Origin: Erpobdella octoculata | Taxonomy: Eukaryota; Annelida; Clitellata; Hirudinida; Erpobdellidae | NCBI GenBank assembly: GCA_963978895.1 | Contig: OZ022241.1 | Location: forward strand, 221,985-285,984 | DNA: 64,000 nt | Direction of reading: 5' to 3' | Part shown: positions 34,414-48,458 of the stretch, in pieces | Layout of the letters: each line of letters starts with the position of its first letter | Numbering within the stretch: position 1 is the first letter of the stretch | Position numbers and translations under genes: made by a program | Notes under the pieces: model-generated | Seen by the model: the letters and a program-made list of their open reading frames with translations, nothing else | The model's database searches: none | Told to the model about the DNA's origin: nothing

Positions 34414-35686
34414 ATTTTTATTGTTTTTCGTAGGTTTGGACAGAAAATTTTTTTTGTTTTTTTTTTCTTGCAAGATTTGGTTGGGCTCGCGTCAAAGCCG
34501 CTCGATTATAATGTACAAACGTTGAAGGATATCTATATGAATAAAAATTCTCAATCTATGAATTTGCTCGGATGTAAAATTAGAAAGGACGAAGGAGACT
34601 GTTAATACTCTACGAATTTTCCGACGGTAAGAAACAAGCGCCTTTCTTTGCTTCAGTGGTTGGAGCTACCGGTGAAAATGGTCACATGGTGGCACTGCGA
34701 TATCTTTGCCCTGAGCTCCATGCCCGAAGATTGACTCGGGCCTTCTTGAATTGGGGCCAGCTCGTGCAAATTTGTCCATGCTGCCACGATGATTTTAGTA
34801 AATTTTTTTAAACAAAAATAACTATGATCATAACTTATCAGAATCACATTAATAAATTTATTCTGCTTTAAAACTACAACATTTATTAATATTTAATAAC
34901 CATAAGGGTAATATTTAACTAAGTCTATGTAATAGAAATTTAAATTGTCCAACCAGGTAAGCCTATATAATAGAAATTTAAATTGTCCAATCAGGTAAGC
35001 CTACATATTCAAAATTTAAATTGTCCAATCCGGTAAGCCTATATATTCAAAATTTAAATTGTCCAATCCCGTAAGCCTGTATATTCAAAAATTAAATTGT
35101 CCAATCCGGTAAGCCTATATATTCGCACTTTAAATTGTCCAATCAGGTAAGCCTATATAATAGAAATTCGAATCTTCCTTTTAATATAAAAGCAATTTAA
35201 ATTGTCCAATCAGGTAAGCCAATTAAATACCAAGTTAAATCTTATAAACTTAAAATAAAGTAAGCCTATCTATGACAGTGATTTAAATCCTCTATAATCA
35301 GAATATACTTAAACGGAGAAATAAACACGATTTAAACAAAAAATAATTAAAATATCTAAAAAGTTTATACGTAAAACGAGTTCTCCGGAAACATAAATTG
35401 AAAACAAATTTAATACACTTACATACAATAATCACAGACAAAACTGGACTGGTTTATGTGGTGGGTGCACCAGAGGGGATAACAGGCTTCTGTTTAATAA
35501 TAGGAGTGAAGAAGAAAAATCGTCTTACGAGTAGAAACAATGAAAAAGCAAAGCGAAAATGAGCCGACGTGAGATGTTTTTTTATGATTAGGAAGAAGTT
35601 CTTTGCAATTAGTTGTAGCGGTGCTGATCGAGTGGAGGTGTTGATGATAGTGATTTTGATTAATTTCTCAGTTTTCGTTGTTTCGA
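34414..35686. other. Convergent intergenic spacer (copy 4 / XDH-A)
   Basis: About 1.27 kb between two 3' ends. It contains 3' flank homologous to other units up to about 34640, unrelated sequence to about 34910, then the 38-bp minisatellite. I see no gene. Confidence 0.6.
34925..35225. repeat. 38-bp minisatellite (AATTTAAATTGTCCAATCMGGTAAGCC)
   Basis: TTGTCCAAT recurs at 34945, 34983, 35021 and 35059, a spacing of 38 bp, and continues to about 35220. A single related copy lies at about 6420-6450 and 12475-12505 in the inter-gene spacers, the likely seed of the array. Confidence 0.85.
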
Positions 35687-38600
35687 TCAGATGTTGGCAA
35701 ACCACGGCTTGCTATTGGACGACGGCGGTTTAGCCTTTTGATACTGTAACAAAATTAATTAATTAAGGTAATGTGAAAATTAAAAAAGAATAATATACAA
35801 ATTACTTAATAGATTAAAAAAATAAATAAAAAACACTTTTTCCCCGGTAATACTTTGTTCAAACGGGACGCAAATTTACCAGTTTTGTGAAACCGTCGGA
35901 GCAAGCCATCCTGATTCGTTCGCAGGTGGCAGGGGAATCCAATCGGAATCGAGCTTCTTCTATGCCCGCGTCCTTTCTTGCCGATTGGATGGCAAACTTG
36001 ATGGCTTCTATAACGGAGACTGACGTAAGCAGCGGTGGTTCGCCGATAGCCTTTATGGAGAAAGATGAATGGATGAATGAACAAATGAATGAATGACAAA
36101 AATAGACGAAACAAATGCAATAAAAGCTCAAACATATCAACATGTTTGATGGCAATGCAAGCAGATTTTACATGCAAAGAATTATTAGAAAGGTTTTTAA
36201 TTTATGGATGTTCCTCCAAAAATTAAATCCGAAAAGAACGTTTCTAAATTATTAACAAGTCTTTCGGAAGCTGCCCGGTGTTTGGCGATCCTCAGTTCGA
36301 TCCGGTGTTCAACCGCACACAACTTAGATATCATTAAACTAGCATAGAGCAACATAAAAGCAGACGTAATTTAGTCGTACCTTTGACGAGTATACGGCTT
36401 TCGGGTTGGGGCAGTCCTTGAGGAGGGTCACGTTGAACGTTCTGGGGATGTCTCCGATGCTTGGAATCTTGTAGGCTCCCGGTCCCCTGGTGTACATTAA
36501 TCCGTCTGTCGAATATTTCAGCTCTTCCAGGGTGTACAGTCCGTATCCCTGGAAACGAAGGAATTCATTAACGAAACTGCAAAATGATTTTGTTGATTAA
36601 TAATGTGACCTACAATCATCTTTCTTTATATTAACTTCTTAAAACAGATAGTTTTGAGATGTCGTCTCGAATATCAGACGTTAAACCATGAACTTTGAAC
36701 TATCTCACCTGTACGTTCTTTAATTAAATCTCTCACCTGTACGAATGCACCTTCGATTTGACCAACGTCAATGGCAGGATTGAGACTTTTACCAACGTCC
36801 ATCACTATGTCGGTTCTCAGTACCTTCAAAATAGAAGATAAGTTCAAGTGATGATGATGATTTCGTGTATCATTATCATCAACCCTTTCTTACTCTTTTA
36901 TTCTCTATAATTCCTGACATCATTACCATCGCAAGCCTTTGTTTTCACGATCGTTAGCATCATTATCATCACCACCATAATGTTGTCATTATCATTATTT
37001 CATCTTGTGTCATCACTTCTTTTTTTCACAATCATCATCATCAACAGCATTATCATCATCAACATCATTATCACCACCATCATCATCATCGTATAACCTT
37101 GTGATCACCGGTCAAACAGTCAATTTCTACTGCGGAACAACAAGCAGCCATGGAGAAGTAAGCGTACTTGTTGCCCGAGTTGGTTGCTGGATCGTAAAAC
37201 AAGTTCGGTGTTCTGTGGTGATATCGATCGGATTGGACGATTATTAGCGAGTGGTAGCAGAAGCATGTATCATGATGATGATTATTATGACGATGTTCAA
37301 TCAATCAAAATGAATTTATTTAGCTGTTAGATAGATGTTGATGTAGATTTTACGTTTATTTGAAATTACAAAAATTTATTTTTTTTAGCAGATAATAAAA
37401 CTTATAAAAATAACAAGCAAAAAAAAGAGATTAATGGCACAAACCATAAAAAACGAGTTAAAAACATTATGGATGGTCAGAAATAACAAACAGTGATGAT
37501 GATGATGATAACGACGATGATGATGATAATGAGGATGAAGAAGACAGGGTAGAAGCACCAACTTGTAAAATCCAGATGCAGACAAACTGACTCTATCGAG
37601 ATATGCCTTTTTGATCCAAAACGACCACCCTTTCTCGGCGTGGGCGGTCATGTAGGGATTCAGACGATTCATTAACTTCTTGCAGGCGATCTTTCAAGAT
37701 AAGGCAATTGAAAAAAAATTATTTTTCATTTTTATTAAATTTGATTTAAATATTTTTATAGTTAATTTCAGAAAATTTTATAAATAAATTATTTCCTGAA
37801 AAATTTATCACAGTTAGTTGCATCCAAGTGAAAAAAAACCTTCTCTATAAAATCTCCCTTTCAATCACTTTCCCGATTCGTGGAACAATTCTTTACTTAT
37901 AGAATAAAATCTGATCAACAAACCATAACAAACGATTTACTACAATAACCCTAATAAATCTGTAAAGCACATTACATCGTAGAACATTTCTTTACGATTA
38001 CAGTATCGAACAGATTAATTGAAACAAAACTTTTTTTTGCATTTCTTGCTTTGGCAATATTTTTATTATTTGCAGTAGCAACACTGTCAGTTTTTTACTT
38101 CTTAACACCGCCTAGCAAGCGTTGCGCAGTGTGCAGCCCGTGTTTTGTGATTGGTTGAGTGATTTAATAATGACAGATAAAAGAGTTTATAAAAAATTTC
38201 ATCTTGTTTCAATTAATCTGTTCGATACTGTAGATTTAAAATCCGATCCACGTACCACGACGGCCATCCCGTAAAGATCGGAACTGAAACTGCCAGACGT
38301 CGAGACGGCATTCGGGATGATGCTGGTGTTCGATTCCGAGATGTGAACGAGAGAGTGGGGAATCTTCAAGACTTGCGCTGCAATCTGCCATAGTCAGACG
38401 AATGAATCGATGAATGAATCGGATAAATGAAAAACAGTTCATGCAGTATAAAACGATAATTTAGTCTATCTATATATATATATAATGAATATATATATAT
38501 AATCAAAATATGAAAATTGTTTGATCAATACACAATAATGTTGAATCAATATGCAATAACATTGAATGAACATATACAATATTGTTGAATGAATATCTGA

Positions 38601-41600
38601 TAATGTTGAATCATCATACAATAATGTTGAATTATTATGCGATAATTTTGAACCATCATACAACAATGTTTTTAATGAATATATGATAATGTGGAATCAA
38701 TAAAAAGCATTAATGTTGATTCAACACAATAGAATATCACTGTACTACTACCAACAACAACACTAACAACAGTTGCAACAACAAACCTGAATCATTTTAG
38801 TATGCAATCCCTGTCCCATCTCCGTTCCACCGTGGGATATGAGGACCGAACCGTCCCTATAAATGTTCACCAAGGCTCCTCCCTACATTCACGCATAATA
38901 TTTATATATATAAAATATATGTTTAAATTTCAGAATAATATATTTCAACAGCAGTTTAAATAAATTTAAAATAATTTTAGATTTGAATAAGAGAGAAAGG
39001 GAAAGAGAGAAGAAGAGAAAGAAGGATAGACAAGAAGACAAGAAAAGCAAACCACAAACCTGACACATAACATGATACCCGAATCCGCACCCATATTTTA
39101 GTGGCATCAGTGATATTCCCCTTTTCTTCCAACGATTTTTTCTTTGAAAAACAAAAATTTATTATTATTGCGGTGCTATTATTATGTAACTAATATTATT
39201 ATTATATAACTAATATTAATATCATATAACTAATATTTCTATTATGTAACTATTATTATTATTACATAAGTTATATCATTATTATTATATAACCAATACT
39301 ATAACTATATAACTAATAATATTATTATATAACTAATATTCTTATTATGTAACTAATATTTCTATTATATAACTAATATGACTATTAGATAACTAATATT
39401 ATAAATATATAACTATGATTATTTTATATAACTAATATTATATTATTATTATAATCAATAAAAACAATTTTTTTATCATTTTCCAAACTTGTTAAATTCT
39501 TCAATTTCTCTGAGCTGCTGATGAAAATCTGATTGTTCGATGACTTGATTCCAGCACTTTTCCAAGGTGACGTTCTCCAACACTTGCTTGTACGGAGTTT
39601 TGTCTCCTTCTCTGTACATATTCAGCTCTTTGATCTGGTTAAAAGAAAATTTAAGTTTCAATGCTAAAGAGATTTCGAATAAAAATGTTTATTAAAAAAA
39701 AAAAATGTTTTTTTGCACATCTTTCTCTCTATCCCGTTTTTCTAGTTGTGATGCAATGCTCAGAAACGCTTCATTGCCACGTAGCCATGTCAAACTGGAG
39801 TCAAGTACAATTAATTACAGCTACCATTTTAGTATGACTATTATTGACTATCACTATGTTTGACATCTGCTGCAACTTCAACTTCTACCTGAGTGACACC
39901 CTCATTACTACTACTAATGCTACTGCTACTACTACTGCTACTACTACTACCACCACTACTACTGCTGCTGCTATTATTACTATTACCCTTACAAAAACTT
40001 CTACTACAACCATCATATTTTTAGGCCTATAAAGCGCACCAACGAAGGCCTAGAGTTGTAATGAAAGAAAATGTGGCTTTAAAAAACTAACTAAATTGGA
40101 TTCGTAAAATGTTTTGAAATATTATTGCGAACACATTTTACATGTTTATATTTCCTAATTTATAGAACCGTATCCATTTTCATGACCCAGGCACATCAAG
40201 GTTCATGCTATACGCATAAAAATACGATACTATACTACATCTATTAATTATAATACATCAAATACCTTGTACGCGGGCATTCCGAGGAAATCAGCCACTT
40301 CATGGACATATGTTTCGCACACGAAGAATGCCTGCGGGACCCCAAAACCCCTGAAGGCGGTGTTGGAGGGCAGGTTGGTCTTGCACAGGTGCCCCCTAAC
40401 AAGAATGTTCGGTATGTTGTAAGAGTTCTCCGTATGGAAGATCGCTCGATCCATGATCTGCAAGAAGGAGGTTTTCATCGGTAGAAGTAAGGGGCGCCAT
40501 ACATGTATTACGTACTCAATGAACTACAGATTTTGACACCCCCCGACCCCCTGTTGCACCTCGTACATTTTCAGGCCTCCTCCTCCCATGCGTGCATAAG
40601 TACCACGGCTTTAACCCCCACCAGCCCTGTAGTATAAAATTTCATAAAACCACCATAGAATTAAGTAGGAATTTTAACTTCCACATGTAGTAGCATATAG
40701 TTAATATAAGGTATCTAATTTTTTCTTGAAAAATTAACTTTATTATTACCTGGTTTTAATACAGATTATTATATTTAAACTAATTAATAATACAACTTTT
40801 AAAATTATTAAAGTCAACTAATAAATACTGAATTTAATTAAAAACTAATTATAATATTCAAATAGAAAATTCAAATAACACTTTTCGAGTAATCCATACT
40901 GTATCCGCAGTTGGCGTAGAGATCGAGTACGACTGCATGTATCCGTCCTTCCCTAGTAAATCCAACCTGTACGAATAAAAATGTAATAAAACTAACCTAA
41001 TAATAATAAATAAATAATAATCATAATAATAATAGATTAAATAAATAAAAATAAATTAAATAAATAATAATAATAATAAATTAAAAAATTAATTAAATAA
41101 TAATAATGAATTAAATAAATAAGAACAACTAAAAAAATTTCTGTTAAAATAATTTAGTTTTAAATTAAAAACAAAAAATTCAAATTCAAACTTTATATAA
41201 TAATAAACAACAATAATAATAAATTAATTAAAAAACTAATAGATTTTTTGTAATAATTTATTTTTAAATTAAAAACAAAAAAAAATTCAACTTCAAACTT
41301 TATATTTAGCAAGATACGGATGCCTTCCTCCAGTTATTAGCATATCTTCATCTCTATCCAGAATACATCTAACTGGTCTTTTGTACCTTTTCAAGTATTT
41401 TTTTAAAAATATTTATAAATAAATCTTATATAAAACAAACATTAATAATTATATAGAAATACTTTTCTATATATGTTATATTATTATCTTAAATAATTTA
41501 GCAAATATACATGATTCTTATTTATTTTTTATTTAAATTTCACGAAATTATATTAAAAACGGCAGTGAAGTTAATATAAGGGATTGAAAAATGAAATTAT

Positions 41601-44600
41601 TTTTTTTTAAGAAAAATAAAGAAAAACTTGGAACAAACTTCCTAGCGGCCACTAAACATGGCAGTGCAGCCAAGAGAGGCCTGTATTCCTTTCCTCCAAA
41701 ACCTCCACCTGTATGAATAAATTACCATATTAATTAGCATAATTTAACATCTACTTATGATTCTTATAAATCAACTGGAGAATTAATTACAAACAATGTA
41801 TGATTATATAAAATAGGCTAAATAAATATACTCTACTTGTAATAATACTCATTATAAGCCAACTCATTAATAAATTAATATTAATATATATGAATGAATG
41901 CTTATGAGGGTTTGAAATGTCATCTAATAAACATAATTTATTCGTTCACCGACCCATCCTAATGACTTTGGAGACGATTTTATTCTGATCGACTGCAAGA
42001 ACTTCGGAACCTTCAAGCTGGAAGTGGAGATGGAATGATGTATTTTAAAATTATTTTAATAATAAATACATAATAAATAAAAATATAAATACCTTAATAA
42101 ATTAAAAACATTATAAATACAATAACAAATTTAATAGAATGTTTCTTATCTTCATTCCTTCCTCATCTCTCCTCATCTTCATTCCTTCCTCATCTCTCCT
42201 TATTATCTTCATTCCTTCCTCATCTCTCCTCATCTTCATTCCTTCCTCATCTCCCCTTATCTTCATTCCTTCCTCATCTCTCCTTATCATCTTCATTCCT
42301 TTCTCATTTCTCCTCATCTTCATTCCTTCCTCATCTCTCCTTATCATCTTCATTCCTTCCTCATCTCTCCTTATCTTCATTCCTTCCTCATCTCTCCTCA
42401 TCTTCATTCCTTCCTCATCTCTCCTTATCTTCATTCCTTCCTCATCTCTCCTTATCATCTTCATTCCTTTCTCATCTCTCCTCATCTCTCCTTATCTTCA
42501 TTCCTTCCTCATCTCTCCTTATCATCTTCATTCCTTCCTCATCTCTCCTTATCATCTTCATTCCTTCCTCATCTCTCCTTATCATCTTCATTTCTTCCTC
42601 ATCTCCCCTTATTATCTTCATTCCTTAACTTTCACCTGGATAACTTCCGGATGTTGGCACGACGAAAACACTTCCACTCCCCCGTCCTCCAACGGGATCA
42701 CCAGACACGAATTCGTTTCCAGGTAGAAGTGATCCTGACCGCCAATGGAAACCTCACCCTCGATCACGTGATCCGCCGTTTCCATGGCAGCCTCGGCGTT
42801 CCCGTTTGCATATGTATTGGGTGCCGGATAGAGGTATGAGTTCTGGGCAACTGCTTCCTGAAAAAATTTCGAAAGTATCATCATCATCACCACCACCACC
42901 ATCATCATCATCATCATAATTACTAGTATCACCATCATCTTCACAATCATACTCATCCTCATCAATGATGACAAATTACAAGAAGCAGCAAAATTAAACA
43001 AACACATATTTTGCATGCGGAATTGTACCTAATGATTATTTTACAAAACTAAATAAATAATCCTTTTATAAATAATATAATATATCAATTAAAAAAAAAC
43101 ACTAAAATATCTCATTTCAAACCTCGATGGTTAAGATCAGCTTCATCTCTTCGTACTGAACCTTCACGGAGCAAGCTGCTCTGCGACCGGCATTTCGATC
43201 TTCTGACAGTATCGCCCCGATGACCTGACCTTGGCTTTTGACCTTGAGTAACCCAAAAAATTATTTCCTTCAATAGAAAATTTAAACGATATAAAATAAT
43301 TTTGATGCAATTACTTAGAAATAGAATTACACTTAGAAATAAATAATTATTAAATGGAAAAAAAATCCAACCACATCCGTGACGAACACCTGTTCGTCGT
43401 GTCCGGCCACGTTCTCTCCGTAATTGTTTGAACCCGGCACATCACTGCTGTCAAGGTAACCGACAACAGAAGGTGATTTGAGCGCCTCTGAAGGATCTAT
43501 ACTGATAATCTTTGCATGAGCTTTCTCACTGAGGACCAACGATAGATAAAGTTCATCTGGAATGCGATACGGATGAATACTAAAACGATTTATCGAATTT
43601 GTTCGTACAGTTATTATTATTATTATTAATTCAATTTTTTTAATTAGATTTAAAAAATTGCTTTTAATAAATAGAAAGCAAATTTTAATAATAGCGAATG
43701 CAAAAATAATAATAAAATATTCAAAACCTCTATACTTGGGCATGTCATCGACATAAACAGCTTCGCCGGTCGTCTGCTTGTAAGCTGAAAGATGAACCAA
43801 TGGAAGACCAACCGCTTTGTAAATCGGCCTTTCTTTCTTTTTCATTCCGTTTCGTTCCCTCTGTCGTTCCTTTTCACTCTCTCCGGAAGACGTAGGCATG
43901 AAGTCCGTGCTCGAATTCGATTCCCGCGCATCGATCAAATGTGTTTTCGGTTTTTCTCCCGTCGCAGTAGCATCATCCGTCTTACAGCCATTTGTTAAAT
44001 GTCGGCGACCGTCACCGAAGTCGCGTTGAGTCGTAATGTCAGCATTCTTTGCAACGTTATCGCCGCGATCAAAGTTACATTCATCACTTCTACTGTCGTT
44101 TATCACATCCTCATCTTCATCGTCGTCGTCATCGTCAGAGTGAATTTCATCGTCAAATATTTGAACAAAAGACGGAATTTGTTCTTCGACGTCGCGACGC
44201 TCCTGAGCCGTCAAATCCACGGCTCGGATCGATTTTTCGTACGACGTCGGCTGACAAAAAAAAATAAATAAAAAGTTTTGTTCGATTTGAAATTCTAATA
44301 TTTTCTAATATTTTAATTTTGCAGAACTACTTAATATAACTTAACCTCGACTCACATTAAAGTTTTCCAAATCGAGCCTGACTTCGATGTAGAACTTGAA
44401 GAAAAAGGAAAGCGAAAGCGACGACCTGTAGGCTTCCATTCCTCCGGGAGTACCAGGATCTAAAAATAGCTCGTCACTCAGAGATGCGACGACCTCGTTC
44501 AACATTTCGTCATTCCATTTTCTGATAAAAAATTAGACAAAAATGTCGTCAAAAAATCGTCAACATCTCGCGTACGACTGAAACTGACTCACTTTCCGGA

Positions 44601-47600
44601 CATGAGTCTACCAGTATTTGTGGCTTCGATGGTCGTAGGTGCCATTCCTCCATATGCCAAGATGGCTTCTTTGACAATTGAAAAACCGTCATCGAATGTG
44701 ACTTTAAAACCGGCATTGACGATAGCTATGTCGTCATCTCTTCTTCGCGATTGCTTGTAAGATGCGTAGAATTCGTTCTGAAATGATAAAATAGAAAAAA
44801 AATCAACAAGGACGTCATTTCAGCAAAAACTTAGGAGGGCAACTTATTCGGAGGGCCCACCAATTTAAAAAAAATACTTTTTTGTAAACCTTTTTTACTT
44901 CTTTCTCCCAAAAAAACTGATGACTGGAAGGGAGAGGGGTAGTCAGAGCCACTTTAACAAATTTTTCTAAATGCTCTTTCCATTTTTTCCTCCCAAAAAA
45001 ACATTATGACCTGGGGGGTAGTCTACCAGCTTTTTGACTAGCTAGGATGCTGAAACTTTCAGCATATCTTTATATTGGATGACAATACATGACTCAATTA
45101 AAAAGACAAAAAAAACGTAACTTGAACATCTTTCGTATACATATATATTGGATGACAATAGATGATTGAATTAATAAAAAACAAAAAAAACTTTATTTGA
45201 ACATCTTTCGTATTTCTAACTCGAGTGTATTTGAAATTAAAGTTTGTGTTAAAAAACTCGTTTTTTCCTTTACTTGTTAATAGATTTATCAATTTATATG
45301 CATAAATATAAAGTAATATACACGAAAAAAACCAATATAAAATAAACAACCGTTTTTGAGTATGGTAATTCTATGGTTACCAGAACCTCGTCGGGTTCTA
45401 GAACAGTTTTTCTGTAACCAGTGAAAAACTTTTGACTGATATTTATTTTTCTGAAGTCACCTGCAATTTAATTAGAAATTATTTAACGCTTTTTAAGAAA
45501 CTTACAAAAACGCTGTCGCGCACTGTCAATAGCAAAATTATAATTGACAGTGCGACGTCATTAACAGATTTATCATTCAAACAAGACCACCACGAGTTCA
45601 GTGCAGGTATTCCCAAATAGACAAATAGGCAATAACAACTTTCAACAAACTACTCTCACCTTTCCTAGACGCCAAAGTAACTAGACAATTTGCAGAAACG
45701 AAAAGAGGATTTAAATCCGATATGGGACTGGCAGTTATTATGTTTCCACCCAAGGCCTGGAAAAATAAATGGAAGAATAAATTCGTTTACGCGCCACGGA
45801 CGAAGCAGAAGTCACAAAACAAAGTTTTTAATTTTAGATAGCACATGCCAGTGGCGTAGCGAAGGGGAGGCAGGAGGGGGCATCTGTCCCCGGGCGCCAA
45901 GTGATTTCTAAAAAATTTTGGAAAAGAGGCTCCCCGGATATGGCTTGGGCACCTTTGGTCTCCTCGGTTTTGGTCGTTTAATTAGGAGGACAGTGGAATA
46001 TGGGGGCGCATTTTTTATATCTTGCCCGCGGTCGCCACATACCCATGCTACGCCACTGCCACACAAAAACAAGATCGCAATATAATAAAGAAATATTTAC
46101 CGCGACGTTTCTTATTTGATTACTGGCAAACAATTTCAACATCTCCAAGATGACCACGTAAAATTTTGTTTTGTCAGCTAGAATAAGTTGAAAATAAACG
46201 TTTAAAACAAATTTTCCAATTTATTACAATTTTGTATTATATAAATAGTTATATCATTTGTACAAAACAACATTAATCACGAAATGGACCTGAATTAGTT
46301 AAAATTTCTGTCTCCAAAAATTTTTCTAAATCTGCCAATGTAACCGAAGAGCCAATTTCTAGACCATATTTTGTTCTTCTAATTGCGTTCAATTCCGGAA
46401 CGTGAGTAGCAGAAATTAAAACCGGATAATTCATGTTTTTAAATTTCATTTCGATTCCTAAAATATGTTTAGGAATTAAAATCTTTATTTACGATCGAGT
46501 ATATTTATAATTTATGCCCAAAATATTCTGAACGCATACCGAGTTCTGTATTTCCTACAACAATTTTGGCAGTAGGGTATTTGGCTTTGAGATCGAGCAG
46601 CTCTGTTAAAGATGTCGGTCTGTACCATTCAACGCGGTTGGATTTGAAATGTAAACTTTCTGAGTCTAGCCGAGATATGTTTACCTAACATTTAAGGCAC
46701 CATTGTTTCAACAATTTCAATAAAATAAAAATGCAATTGATTAGGTATTTTATTAAAGCTCAGAGACGTCATTTTAGCAAAACCTGGGGGGGGGGCTTGT
46801 TCTCAGAGCCCACTAATTTTTCCCAAAGGTTTCCTTCCAAAATAAAACTGATGACCTCAGAAGGGGGTAATCCGAGGTACTTATGGAAAAAATTTAAATT
46901 TTTTAAAACACTTCAGGGGACCCTTTCAAAAATCAAGAAGAAATGGTTTTCCTGTCCCTCCCAGATAACGTCCCTGTTATAGCTGAAGTAACTACTGGCA
47001 CCTTTAGATCTTCCAATTTATCGAGCTGGACATTGATGTTTGAAATTGATCTAATTTCGTTACTGTATTCCTAAAAGAAATAAATAATACTAAATGGATT
47101 TATAAAAAAATGCAAATTTTTTGGTCAATCGGATGATCATCCTTACACTAGTTAGCTTGATAAATCCTTGAAGGATAGGCCTATAACCTGTGCAACGACA
47201 GAGATTACCTGCACAAATAAAGTAGGGAAGGAAAGTTTTAACCATCTATAATTTAAAAAAAAAGTAATGATATCAACTATTATTATAAGCAATCAAATAC
47301 AAATAACTTTACCTGAAAACGCTTGTTCAATATCTGGAACTTTCGGTTTGGGATTTTTACAGAGCAAAGTGTACATCGACATGACAAAACCAGGAGTGCA
47401 AAAACCGCATTGGGAGCCGTGCGATGATGCCAAAGTTTCCTGTTCCATAATCAGCTAGTGCTATTATTTTACAAACATTAAGGTCATGCATTTATTTAAA
47501 TAATTTAAAACAGACTGTTGCTATATCTTACAGACACGCTCTAGTATCAGATACCTTAGTCGAATAGCTTACGAATCTCACTCAAAATCTTGACTTTGTG

Positions 47601-48458
47601 TACAACACTTATCCAAAAGTTGATTCAGCTTCTTACGTTTTGCTTTGATTCTGGTAATTAATTACTAGTTTTGAGGTTTGAGGTTTGTAGTTGAAAGTAA
47701 TAAGGTGCACCACTCATTATTTCATCAAAGATAACGGGTGTTCAAAAACAAACCTAAGCATTACCTATATTTATAATGCCCGAGCTATTTCCTAACGCTG
47801 CTGATGTTTACAACAACAGCCCAACAGCTACTGTATATTCTCATTATTAGTTCGTTTTAATTGTAATATGTTACATTGACAGATATTTGAAGCTAACTTT
47901 ATGCCCAGGATCTTTTGTTTAAAGAAAAATCAAGTTACTTGAACGGGATGAAGCTTTGTCCTGGTACTTCCCAGACCTTCTACAGTGGTTATGGCCAAAC
48001 CATGCATAGAACATAGAGGAGCTAAACAGGCGTTCAAAGTGAAGTGCCTACATGAAAGTGTAATTGCATAATAATTAATAATTTAATTCATTAAGAATTT
48101 AAAACCTACTGTAAATAATAAGCATTCAATATTGATAAAAACCTAGATGTTCCATCTACGAATCTTGTAGCTTGAACTGTACAGGCTCCACACCCTCCTT
48201 CGCCGCAACCCAGTTTCGACCCGGTCAGACAGACTTAACGAAGTATTAATTAATTTGAAAGTTTTAAAATATAAATTATTTGTCTAATAACAATAATAAT
48301 AATAATAATAATAATGTTTATTTATTTATTTTTCGATGATTGAAATAAATTAATTGCTTACGTTCTTGTCGTAAATACGTCAAGAGGCTGCATTCTGGAT
48401 CCGGATTTTGAACATTAACCTTGTTTCCGTTGACGTAGAAAACAAGTTCGGACGTCAT
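35687..48458 (-). CDS. Xanthine dehydrogenase family protein A (complete, 1410 aa, 32 exons)
   Basis: Molybdo-flavoenzyme oxidising hypoxanthine and xanthine by family. Exons from the 5' end: 48362-48458, 48143-48233, 47939-48047, 47313-47439, 47147-47208, 47002-47070, 46540-46684, 46290-46457, 46101-46177, 45660-45756, 45351-45460, 44593-44777, 44356-44521, 43728-44250, 43372-43556, 43123-43242, 42636-42857, 41954-42017, 41639-41708, 41299-41386, 40880-40966, 40266-40457, 39489-39634, 39060-39141, 38787-38882, 38256-38384, 37563-37690, 37098-37212, 36737-36823, 36381-36548, 35880-36050, 35687-35743. Total 4233 nt, in frame throughout. Both 2Fe-2S motifs ([17 protein letters not shown] with [10 protein letters not shown]), the FAD-domain VVGNTELG and FFTGYRKT, and the Moco motifs GGGFGGKE and AIGEPPLL are present. 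FFTGYRKT favours XDH over aldehyde oxidase. Oddities: an acidic linker of about 100 residues in exon 14 and FRGFGVPQ in place of the usual FRGFGGPQ. Confidence 0.93.
39165..39455. repeat. TATATAACTAATATTATTATT minisatellite in XDH-A intron
   Basis: About 290 bp of imperfect ATAACTAATATT units, between the exons at 39060-39141 and 39489-39634. Confidence 0.8.
42130..42625. repeat. CTTCATTCCTTCCTCATCTCTCC minisatellite in XDH-A intron
   Basis: About 500 bp of 24-33-bp units, immediately downstream of the exon that ends at 42636. It is open in several frames on both strands, an artefact of the repeat. Confidence 0.88.
45029..45290 (+). repeat. Dispersed repeat, copy ii, in XDH-A intron
   Basis: CCAGCTTTTTGACTAGCTAG, GCTGAAACTTTCAGC and TATTGGATGACAATA match the copies at 0.9 kb and 54.4 kb. 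Part of the unit is repeated inside (CATCTTTCGTATACAT and CATCTTTCGTATTTC). Confidence 0.6.
45849..46058. mobile_element. hAT-like MITE, 210 bp, in XDH-A intron
   Basis: Perfect 12-bp inverted ends CAGTGGCGTAGC. The flanking 8-mers do not match, so the target duplication is decayed or absent. Confidence 0.65.
46761..46976. mobile_element. hAT-like MITE, 216 bp, in XDH-A intron
   Basis: Ends CAGAGACGT and the inverse of CAGGGACGT. Flanked by TTAAAGCT (46753-46760) and TTATAGCT (46977-46984), 7 of 8. A related, less complete copy starts near 44813. The right end lies 25 bp from the donor of the exon at 47002-47070. Confidence 0.65.

Noticed and set aside
34925..35225. CRISPR-like array of regular repeats
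   Set aside because: Units are contiguous 38-bp tandem repeats without distinct spacers, in a eukaryotic genome.
42111..42726. Met/Arg/Asp/Glu- or Ile/Pro/Ser-rich repeat proteins
   Set aside because: Both strands of a 24-33-bp minisatellite in an XDH-A intron.
44813..45015. Second complete MITE like 46761-46976
   Set aside because: The left end is similar (GACGTCATTTCAGC) but I found no matching right end or target duplication.
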